Shown in pieces: positions 1 to 6,334 of a DNA stretch of 64,000 nt. The DNA lies in the NCBI GenBank assembly GCA_030533005.1, contig JAUNJX010000003.1, positions 1 to 64,000 on the forward strand, given 5' to 3'. The translations under genes were made by a program, and so were the position numbers. The stretch's first letter is position 1. Each line of letters opens with the position of its first letter. Origin of the DNA: Clostridia bacterium (GTDB lineage: Bacteria > Bacillota > Clostridia > Christensenellales > CAG-138). The notes beneath the pieces were generated by a model, which saw only the letters and a program-made list of their open reading frames with translations, was not told the origin of the DNA and did no database searches.

Positions 1-8
1 TTGCGCAA

Positions 9-85
9 GGGGTTATAGCTCAGCTGGTCAGAGCGCTACGTTGACATCGTAGAGGTCGTTGGTTCGATCCCAACTAATCCCACCA
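9..85 (+). tRNA. tRNA-Val (anticodon GAC)
   Basis: A full cloverleaf is visible. The acceptor stem GGGGTTA (9-15) pairs with TAATCCC (75-81), followed by A and an encoded CCA (83-85). The anticodon stem CTACG/CGTAG (36-40/48-52) encloses the loop TTGACAT, whose anticodon is GAC, read as valine. The T arm carries GGTTCGATCC. The CCA end directly abuts the first base of the predicted 6S RNA, so the two are probably processed from one transcript. The promoter lies outside the window. Confidence 0.95.
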
Positions 86-260
86 AAATCCTGTGGTGTG
101 CGTTATCCCTCGGTTATAAACCCACAGTATAACGCCGGGAGCGTGTGTCAATAGGCCGATGTTGCTTTGATTTTATCTTAGTAAGCAAGAGCCGTTGCAG
201 CGCACCCACCTGCCTTTGAGGCGGGTGTTATGGCGAGGGACGGACGGCACTCTGGGATTT
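86..260 (+). ncRNA. ssrS: Probable 6S RNA, regulator of RNA polymerase
   Basis: This stretch folds like a 6S RNA. A long closing stem is formed by 86-99/247-260, 101-104/243-246 and 106-112/234-240. A central bubble follows, whose 3' side carries the small hairpin CACCTGCC/GGCGGGTG (207-214/220-227) seen in many 6S RNAs. The terminal arm uses 137-143/201-207, 149-156/191-197 and 162-167/183-188. The length of about 175 nt fits the family. 6S RNA mimics an open promoter, binds the housekeeping holoenzyme and templates short product RNAs. It starts one base after the tRNA-Val CCA and ends 17 nt before tRNA-Gln; I see no promoter of its own, so processing from a tRNA transcript is inferred. The identification rests on structure read by eye. 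Confidence 0.7.
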
Positions 261-277
261 CCTTTACAAAAGCGTGT

Positions 278-351
278 TGCGGAATTGTGTAATGGTAGCA
301 CCTACGACTCTGACTCGTATTGTCTAGGTTCGAATCCTAGTTCCGCAGCCA
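278..351 (+). tRNA. tRNA-Gln (anticodon CTG)
   Basis: Acceptor TGCGGAA (278-284) pairs with TTCCGCA (341-347), then G and an encoded CCA (349-351). The anticodon stem TACGA/TCGTA encloses CTCTGAC, giving anticodon CTG for glutamine. The 3' part from 313 onward is repeated at 1688-1732, so this tRNA is the integration target of the adjacent element, and its present 3' end was restored by the incoming DNA. The gene remains intact. Confidence 0.95.
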
Positions 352-357
352 AGAGAA
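313..357 (+). repeat. Left attachment site (45-bp direct repeat)
   Basis: The 3' half of tRNA-Gln from the anticodon arm through the CCA plus AAGAGAA is identical to 1688-1732. Such a repeat at a tRNA 3' end, flanking an integrase gene, is the usual signature of attL/attR created by tyrosine-recombinase integration. Confidence 0.9.
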
Positions 358-389
358 AATCCCCGAATCTTCTAAGGTTCGGGGATTTT
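356..389 (+). terminator. Intrinsic terminator after tRNA-Gln (element-borne)
   Basis: Inverted repeat AAAATCCCCGAA (356-367) / TTCGGGGATTTT (378-389) with a 10-nt loop and a T-rich 3' arm. It lies just inside the element, so it probably replaced the chromosomal terminator that now sits at 1731-1767. Confidence 0.8.
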
Positions 390-436
390 ACTATGCAAGG
401 GACAGGAGATAAAAACAAGCGTTTTCTAATAAATTT

Positions 437-1558
437 CTAACATGGATTGTTTAGAATACTCTCTAAAGCCTTGACTGCGCCCGATTGCATATCGGTCATA
501 ACATGGGAATAGATATCCAAGGTTATGCCGATGCACGAATGTCCGAGCATAGCCGAAACGATTTTCGCAGGCTGTTCCGCACGAAGCAGCAGCGTGGCAT
601 TTGTATGTCGCAGATCGTGAAAGCGAATATCGGGCAGATTGTATTTTGACAGTATTTCTTTGAATCTGTATTGAATCGCATACGGAGTAAAAGGCGTCCC
701 ATCCTCTCTACAATTCACAAGGTTGTATGGATTAAACCCTTCTCCAAATGCCTCGCTAAATTGCCTCTGTTTCATTTTATGCTCGTTAAGGCAATTCCAC
801 ATCGTGTCAGAAATGCGTAACGTCCTACGGCTGTTTTTGGTCTTTGTATCGCTTATCACAAATTGACCCTTAATAAGATTGGCCGATCTTCGAATACTCA
901 CGGTACGGTTATCAAAGTCCACATCATCCCATTGCAACGCCAATACTTCTCCGCGCCGTAAACCTAACACAAGTGCAAGAAGCACAGGCATATAAATCTC
1001 CGTTTCCTCGCAAGCCGAAATAAGACGGCGCGCTTCCTCCGGCATCAGAGGTTCGACCTCAAATTTCGATTTAACGGGCGGTTCAACAAAGTCCGCAGCA
1101 TTTCTTGGAATAATCTGCGATTTCACAGCACTTACCAAAGCTCTATGCAGTGTATTGTGCACATACCGAACGCTAGTACCCGATAACCCGCTCTGTGCTA
1201 AATCATCATAGAGATACTGAACATCCTTAGGTTGAAGATCAGAAAGCTTTATCTTACCTATGCGTGGAATAATGTGCTTTTCGATATTCACTCTGTACCC
1301 GATAACAGTATTCGTCGCAAGACGGGGAACGCAATACGCATCCAGCCAGTGAAGTAAATATGCAGTTACCGTAGATGTATCAACATTTCGTACGAACTGA
1401 TTTTCCAATTCATCCAACCGAGCACGCAACGCCTTTTCGGCTTCTTTCTTGGTGTCAAAACCGCCTTCCCATTTTTGCTTCCATTTTCCGTTTGCATCTT
1501 TGCCGATGTAATAAACGATATACCAGCGATTGTTCTTCTTAGTTACTGTACCTCTCAT
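437..1558 (-). CDS. int: Site-specific integrase (tyrosine recombinase)
   Basis: 373-residue phage/ICE-type integrase catalysing recombination between the tRNA-Gln attachment sites. The N-terminus (about 1-60, with the basic/aromatic run KKNNRWYIVYYIG) looks like an AP2-type arm-binding domain, followed by a SAM-like core-binding domain (about 65-165) and the catalytic domain. Catalytic residues are visible: Arg in LGLRRGE, Lys in the DTKTKNSRR segment, HDLRH, LGH, and the nucleophile Tyr in DIYSH near the C-terminus. An AAAGGAGG ribosome site precedes the ATG, and the start overlaps the upstream xis stop (ATGA), so the two are translationally coupled. It differs clearly from the XerS-like recombinase at 11425-12504. 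Confidence 0.95.
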   Translation of the reverse strand: MRGTVTKKNNRWYIVYYIGKDANGKWKQKWEGGFDTKKEAEKALRARLDELENQFVRNVDTSTVTAYLLHWLDAYCVPRLATNTVIGYRVNIEKHIIPRIGKIKLSDLQPKDVQYLYDDLAQSGLSGTSVRYVHNTLHRALVSAVKSQIIPRNAADFVEPPVKSKFEVEPLMPEEARRLISACEETEIYMPVLLALVLGLRRGEVLALQWDDVDFDNRTVSIRRSANLIKGQFVISDTKTKNSRRTLRISDTMWNCLNEHKMKQRQFSEAFGEGFNPYNLVNCREDGTPFTPYAIQYRFKEILSKYNLPDIRFHDLRHTNATLLLRAEQPAKIVSAMLGHSCIGITLDIYSHVMTDMQSGAVKALESILNNPC

Positions 1559-1674
1559 GCTAAACCTCCTTTTGTCGCTGATTCAAGCCAAAGAAAAAAC
1601 TTTGCTCTTGGAATTACACGTTTTTTCCCTACTTGGATATAGGGGACAGTGTTAGATCGAAGAAGTTTGTACAT
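1555..1674 (-). pseudogene. xis: Excisionase remnant, truncated at the attachment site
   Basis: The minus strand encodes about 39 residues beginning MYKLLRSNTVPYIQVGKK and ending FFLWLESATKGGLA, matching the C-terminal half of small excisionase-family helix-turn-helix proteins (the recognition segment through the Gly-Lys-Lys wing and W-L-E helix). The frame is open upstream (VSVGT) only as far as the 45-bp repeat, where an in-frame TAG in the tRNA sequence blocks any longer protein. The first DNA-binding helix is therefore missing. Its stop overlaps the int start. It may be inert or survive only as a leader peptide for int. Confidence 0.75.
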
Positions 1675-1687
1675 AGTGCCTACGCTA

Positions 1688-1732
1688 ACTCGTATTGTCT
1701 AGGTTCGAATCCTAGTTCCGCAGCCAAGAGAA
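1688..1732 (+). repeat. Right attachment site (displaced tRNA-Gln 3' end)
   Basis: Perfect copy of 313-357. This is the original chromosomal 3' end of tRNA-Gln, pushed away by the insertion. It lacks the acceptor 5' strand and D arm and so is not a functional tRNA. Confidence 0.9.
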
Positions 1733-1767
1733 CCAAAAGCGCCCTGCCAAGGGCGCTTTTTGGTTCT
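1731..1767 (+). terminator. Intrinsic terminator (original tRNA-Gln terminator)
   Basis: AACCAAAAGCGCCC (1731-1744) pairs with GGGCGCTTTTTGGTT (1751-1765) around a 6-nt loop, ending in T-rich sequence. It directly follows the displaced tRNA 3' end, indicating that it served the tRNA-Val/6S/tRNA-Gln transcript before integration. Confidence 0.85.
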
Positions 1768-1832
1768 CGCTGAATATTTGAAAAGCATTGAAGGCATCCT
1801 GTCTGGCCGTCGCAAAATATCGGGTGCATCCC

Positions 1833-1861
1833 TTGCGGTGCGCCATAAAAAAAGTTATAAT
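1833..1861 (+). promoter_or_regulatory. Promoter of the miaB-mutSL-hfq operon
   Basis: TTGCGG (1833-1838), a 17-bp spacer and a perfect TATAAT (1856-1861). Transcription should begin near 1868, one base before the ATG at 1869. Confidence 0.75.
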
Positions 1862-1868
1862 TGATATT

Positions 1869-3281
1869 ATGCAAAAAGAATGTAATGTGCCGGTTTCGGC
1901 AGTCAAACACAATGCGGCGGTTGCCGCGCAGATCGCCACGCGCATGGCGGCGCTTGGCAAAACGTACCATATCGAAGCGTATGGTTGCCAGATGAACGCC
2001 CACGATGCGGAAACCATGGCGGGTATTTTTTTGTCCATGGGCTATAAAAAGGCTTCTTCGTTGCAGGACGCGGACGTGATCGTATTCAACACCTGCTGCG
2101 TGCGGGAGCATGCCGAAAAACGCGTTTTCGGCAATATTGGCGCGCTAAAAAAGAGGAAGGACGAAAACCCCGACCTCAAGATCATCGTTTGCGGCTGTAT
2201 GCCCCAGCAGCGCGAGGTGGCGGAGCGCATGTACAAGCGCTTTCCCTTCGTGGATATGATCGTGGGCACCAACGAGCTGTATATGCTGCCCGAACTGTTC
2301 CAGCGCATTTTAGAGGGAGAGCGCATCCTGCATGTGGTGGATATCGACGGCGAGATCGCGGAGGGGTTGCCTATCCATCGTGAAGGCACGTTTTCCACAT
2401 GCGTAAATATCATGTACGGGTGCAACAATTTCTGCACTTACTGCATCGTGCCCTATGTGCGCGGGCGTGAGCGCTCCCGTACTTCCGCCGATATCCTGCA
2501 GGAGGTTCGCAACGTAGCCGCAGAAGGCTTTAAGGAAGTGATGCTGCTTGGGCAAAACGTAAATTCCTATGCGGGTGACGATGGTACGGTGCACTTTCCG
2601 CAGCTGCTTGCCATGGTCAACGGTATCGAGGAGATCAGCCGCATACGCTTTATGACCTCGCATCCCAAGGATCTTTCACCTGCGTTGATCGATGCGATCG
2701 CCTCCTTGGATAAGCTTTGCAAGCACATTCATCTGCCCGTGCAGTCCGGCAGCGACAGGATCTTACATGCCATGAACCGCCATTATACGCGGGCAGACTA
2801 TTTGCGAATCGTAAGGATGTTGCGGGAGAAGGTGCCGGAAATTGAAATAACGACGGATATCATTGTAGGCTTTCCCGGGGAAACCGAAGCCGATTTCCAA
2901 GACACACTCTCCCTTATGCGAGAGGTGGATTACGCCGCCGCCTATACCTTTATGTATTCTAAGCGCAAAGGCACAAAGGCCGCCGCCATGCCGGAGCAGG
3001 TGGAGGAGGAAACCAAGAAAAGGCGCTTGCAGGAGCTCAATGCCTTACAGGCAGAGCTTTTGCAAAAGGGAAATGCCCGCTTTATCGGCACACGCGGCAC
3101 CGCTCTAGTCGAGGGTTGCGACCATAGGAGTGCGTCCATGGCATACGGCAGGCTTGGCAATAACAAAATGGTGTATTTTCCGGGCGACGAAAGCCTGGTA
3201 GGGCAAATGGTCGACGTAATCGTGACCCAAACGCAGACCAATTCCCTCATTGGCCGTATCGCAACCGAAACAAACAGATAG
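1869..3281 (+). CDS. miaB: tRNA-2-methylthio-N6-dimethylallyladenosine synthase MiaB
   Basis: 470-residue radical-SAM methylthiotransferase that converts i6A37 to ms2i6A37 in tRNAs reading UNN codons, acting after MiaA (8248-9204). The N-terminal UPF0004 domain supplies three cluster cysteines (AYGCQMN near 40, NTCCVRE, CGCMPQ). The radical-SAM motif CNNFCTYC follows with the family signature VRGRERSR, and a TRAM domain closes the protein. The start is uncertain: the ATG at 1869 lies one base after the predicted transcription start and has no Shine-Dalgarno, so the mRNA may be leaderless; ATG 1944 is an alternative. First gene of a plus-strand operon reaching to 10707. Confidence 0.95.
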   Translation: MQKECNVPVSAVKHNAAVAAQIATRMAALGKTYHIEAYGCQMNAHDAETMAGIFLSMGYKKASSLQDADVIVFNTCCVREHAEKRVFGNIGALKKRKDENPDLKIIVCGCMPQQREVAERMYKRFPFVDMIVGTNELYMLPELFQRILEGERILHVVDIDGEIAEGLPIHREGTFSTCVNIMYGCNNFCTYCIVPYVRGRERSRTSADILQEVRNVAAEGFKEVMLLGQNVNSYAGDDGTVHFPQLLAMVNGIEEISRIRFMTSHPKDLSPALIDAIASLDKLCKHIHLPVQSGSDRILHAMNRHYTRADYLRIVRMLREKVPEIEITTDIIVGFPGETEADFQDTLSLMREVDYAAAYTFMYSKRKGTKAAAMPEQVEEETKKRRLQELNALQAELLQKGNARFIGTRGTALVEGCDHRSASMAYGRLGNNKMVYFPGDESLVGQMVDVIVTQTQTNSLIGRIATETNR

Positions 3282-3294
3282 AAAGGCAAGAACT

Positions 3295-3696
3295 ATGATT
3301 ATCGAAAAAGCACGCGAGCTTGGTCTCGCCATCAGCGAATCCCCCGAGTTCGTTTCCATGATGGAAGCACGCAAAAAAGTAGACGGCGACCCGGTGATCT
3401 CCGGTATGATCGGTCAATATTCCGATATGCAGAAAAACATCACCGAGATGCTGGAAGCCTCCGATATCGACGCGCAGGCCATACGCAGCATGACCGCCCA
3501 GATGGAGGAAATACAGGGTACGCTGCTTTCTACGCCCGAGTTTGTCAAAGCTATGGAGACCCAGAACGATTTCCAGCAGCTTATGGAACGCGTAAACGCG
3601 GAGATCGGCGCCTGCATCGGCGCACCCGCACAGGATGAGGACGCCGAACATGGCTGTTCCGGCCACTGCAGCTCCTGCGGCGGCTGCAAGCACTGA
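3295..3696 (+). CDS. YlbF/YmcA family regulator with Cys-rich C-terminus
   Basis: 133-residue helical protein of the YlbF/YmcA family. In Bacillus subtilis YmcA, YlbF and YaaT form a complex that modulates RNase Y and carry iron-sulfur clusters. Position beside miaB matches ymcA synteny. The C-terminal tail CSGHCSSCGGCKH has four Cys and two His in 13 residues, well suited to bind an Fe-S cluster or zinc. The start at 3295 has GAAAGG upstream and follows miaB by 13 bp. RNase Y itself is at 15899-17443. Family assignment is fairly firm; the cluster is an inference from the family and the tail. Confidence 0.8.
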   Translation: MIIEKARELGLAISESPEFVSMMEARKKVDGDPVISGMIGQYSDMQKNITEMLEASDIDAQAIRSMTAQMEEIQGTLLSTPEFVKAMETQNDFQQLMERVNAEIGACIGAPAQDEDAEHGCSGHCSSCGGCKH

Positions 3697-3720
3697 TCGA
3701 ACAGGAATTGAGGTCGTTCC

Positions 3721-6330
3721 ATGCCCGCTAACGTCACCCCCATGATGCAGCAATATCTCACGCTCAAGGAGAAATACAGCGATTGTCTGCTGTTTTTCCG
3801 CTTGGGCGATTTTTACGAAATGTTCTTTGAGGACGCCATCACGGCCTCCCGGGAGCTTGAGATCGTGCTTACGGGGCGGGATTGCGGTTTGGAGGAGCGC
3901 GCGCCTATGTGCGGCGTCCCGTATCATTCCGTAAGCTCTTATGTCAATAAACTGATCGATAAAGGCTACAAGGTCGCCATATGCGAGCAGTTGACCGACC
4001 CTGCGGACAGCAAAGGGCTGGTGGAACGCGACGTCATCCGCATCATCACGCCGGGCACGATCATCGAAGAATCCTTTCTTGCCGAAGGAAAAAACAACTA
4101 CATTGCCGCCTTGTATCTTGACGGCGCGCATGCGGGGCTTGCCTATTGTGACGTATCTACGGGCAGCTTTTTTATGCTGGAATTTGCGGAGGAGAATTGG
4201 ATGGGGCAGATCGCGGACGAACTTGCCCGCATCATGCCTACGGAGATCATCGCAAACGACGCGCTGTTTTTACAGGAAGCCTTTGTAGCCAAGCTGCAGG
4301 CAACCTATTACATGCAGTGCTATGACAATTGGGCCTTTGCGCACGATCAGGCGTATACAAGGATTTTGGGGCATTTTAAGGTGTCCTCGTTGGATGGTTT
4401 CGGCTGCGAGGATATGCGTTGCGCCGTCTCCGCCGCCGGTGCGCTGATCGCTTATTTGGAGGAAACACAGAAAAACACATTGGCGCATATTCGCCGCATC
4501 CGTCCCGTAAGGCGGAGCGCCTATATGCAGCTTGACGTTTCCACGCGACGGAACCTTGAGCTTACGCAGCCCATTCGCACGGAGGGCAGCAAGAAAAACA
4601 CGCTGTTGTATTTGCTGGACAAGACCTGCACGTCTATGGGCGCACGGCAGCTTCGCACATGGATCGATCAACCCCTGCAGCGTCCGGACGATATCGCGCT
4701 GCGTCTGGACGCCGTAGAGGAGCTTTTTTCCCAGCGCATAAAAGCGGAGACCCTGCGTGACGCGTTGGATTCCGTGTACGATATCGAGCGCCTTTGCAGC
4801 CGCATCGCTTACGGTACGGTCAATCCCCGGGACTGCGACGCGCTGCGTAAATCGTTGGCAAAGCTCCCGGCCATATTGGAGGTTCTATCCACGCTAAAGG
4901 CGGAGGCGTTCGCACAGGCCGGACATGCCATCGATCCCATGCCCGACATTGCGGCACTTCTCTGCGACGCGATCATTGACGAGCCGCCTGTGAGCGCCAA
5001 GGAAGGCGGCGTCATCCGCGACGGTTATAACGAAAAGGTGGACGAATACCGTGCAGCTTCCCGCAACGCAAAAACGTGGCTTGCCCAAATGGAAGCCAAG
5101 GAGCGGGAAAGCACGGGCATCAAAAATCTGCGCATCAATTTCAACAAGGTATTCGGTTACTATATCGAAGTGACCAAATCCTATCAAAACCTCGTACCCT
5201 ATACCTATCAGCGCAAGCAAACGCTGGTGGGCTCCGAACGCTACATCACGCCGGAGCTTAAGGAGCTGGAGGAGACCATACTGGGCGCGGAGGAAAAATG
5301 TATCGCATTGGAAGGAACGCTGTTTGGCGAGCTTTGCCAAACGCTGCTTGATTGCATCGACCGCCTTCAAATCAACGCCAGATGTATAGCCGCCTTGGAC
5401 GTATACCAGTCCCTTGCAGCGGTAGCTTTCAACAACAATTACTGCAAGCCTAAAATATGCGCCAAGGGCAAGCTTGAGATCGTTGACGGGCGGCATCCCG
5501 TGGTAGAGCAGGGTCTTAAGGACGGCTTTATCCCCAACAACACGTTGCTCGACGAGAAGGAAAACCGCCTGCTGATCCTCACAGGCCCCAACATGGCAGG
5601 AAAAAGCACCTATATGCGGCAGGTCGCGCTCATCACGCTCATGGCGCATGTCGGCAGCTTTGTACCGGCTCGTTCCGCCCGCATCCCCATCACGGATCGC
5701 ATTTTTACCCGGGTAGGCGCCTCGGACAATCTCGCGTCCGGCCAAAGCACCTTTATGGTGGAGATGAGCGAAATGTCCAACATCCTCAACAACGCCACGC
5801 CGGAAAGCCTGCTCATCATCGACGAGATCGGGCGCGGCACCAGCACCTTTGACGGGCTGAGCATCGCGTGGGCTGTGCTTGAGCACATTGCCGACAGGGA
5901 AAAATGCGGCGCAAAGACGCTTTTTGCCACTCACTATCACGAATTGACCGAGCTTGAGGGAAAGCTTCCTGGCATCAAGAATTATCGCATCTCCGTCAAG
6001 GAGGTGGGGGAGGATATCATCTTTCTTCGCAAGATCGTGCGAGGGGGCGCCGACAAAAGCTTTGGCGTGCAGGTCGCGCGCCTTGCAGGGCTGCCCGACG
6101 GCGTGATCAAGCGCGCCAAGGAGATCCTCGCGGAGCTTGAAAAGGCCGATATCAATCAGGACACGCTGTTATTGGAGCTGCCCGGTACGACGCATCAAAT
6201 GACGCTTTTTGGTTCCACAGCGCCCGATGAAATCATGGAGGAGCTCAAAAAGCTCGACATGGACGCCCTCACGCCACGAGAAGCGCAGGGCATACTCTAC
6301 GATCTGCATATTCGCGCCAAACTGAGGTAA
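3721..6330 (+). CDS. mutS: DNA mismatch repair protein MutS
   Basis: 869-residue mismatch-recognition ATPase of full family length. The mismatch-binding Phe-x-Glu appears near residue 39 in GDFYEMFFED, connector and lever/clamp domains follow, and the ATPase has Walker A GPNMAGKST near residue 622 and Walker B/ABC elements in IIDEIGRGTS. The C-terminus ends in a short helix-turn-helix dimerisation region. The stop is 4 bp from mutL, whose GAGGTAA ribosome site lies over the mutS end, so the pair is coupled. Confidence 0.98.
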   Translation: MPANVTPMMQQYLTLKEKYSDCLLFFRLGDFYEMFFEDAITASRELEIVLTGRDCGLEERAPMCGVPYHSVSSYVNKLIDKGYKVAICEQLTDPADSKGLVERDVIRIITPGTIIEESFLAEGKNNYIAALYLDGAHAGLAYCDVSTGSFFMLEFAEENWMGQIADELARIMPTEIIANDALFLQEAFVAKLQATYYMQCYDNWAFAHDQAYTRILGHFKVSSLDGFGCEDMRCAVSAAGALIAYLEETQKNTLAHIRRIRPVRRSAYMQLDVSTRRNLELTQPIRTEGSKKNTLLYLLDKTCTSMGARQLRTWIDQPLQRPDDIALRLDAVEELFSQRIKAETLRDALDSVYDIERLCSRIAYGTVNPRDCDALRKSLAKLPAILEVLSTLKAEAFAQAGHAIDPMPDIAALLCDAIIDEPPVSAKEGGVIRDGYNEKVDEYRAASRNAKTWLAQMEAKERESTGIKNLRINFNKVFGYYIEVTKSYQNLVPYTYQRKQTLVGSERYITPELKELEETILGAEEKCIALEGTLFGELCQTLLDCIDRLQINARCIAALDVYQSLAAVAFNNNYCKPKICAKGKLEIVDGRHPVVEQGLKDGFIPNNTLLDEKENRLLILTGPNMAGKSTYMRQVALITLMAHVGSFVPARSARIPITDRIFTRVGASDNLASGQSTFMVEMSEMSNILNNATPESLLIIDEIGRGTSTFDGLSIAWAVLEHIADREKCGAKTLFATHYHELTELEGKLPGIKNYRISVKEVGEDIIFLRKIVRGGADKSFGVQVARLAGLPDGVIKRAKEILAELEKADINQDTLLLELPGTTHQMTLFGSTAPDEIMEELKKLDMDALTPREAQGILYDLHIRAKLR

Positions 6331-6334
6331 ATAC

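Larger units (their letters stand above)
313..1732. mobile_element. Minimal tRNA-Gln integrative element (int plus xis remnant)
   Basis: Perfect 45-bp repeats (313-357 and 1688-1732) bound about 1.33 kb that holds only an integrase and the C-terminal part of an excisionase, both on the minus strand. The interior is visibly richer in A/T than the neighbouring housekeeping genes, consistent with acquisition. No cargo, replication or transfer gene is present. It is either the remnant of a larger prophage or integrative element after deletion, or a very small satellite; the truncated excisionase favours a remnant. Confidence 0.85.

Noticed and set aside
91-135. An interleaved pairing (CTGTGG/CCACAG with GCGTTAT/ATAACGC) that looks like a pseudoknot riboswitch
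   Set aside because: The surrounding sequence folds much better as a complete 6S RNA; the pairings are more likely alternative states within it.
195-440. Plus-strand open frame covering the 6S 3' half and tRNA-Gln
   Set aside because: It overlaps structured RNA genes and a terminator, and has no protein-like composition or ribosome site.
1679-1727. Second tRNA-Gln gene
   Set aside because: Only the 3' half is present; it is the displaced attachment site.
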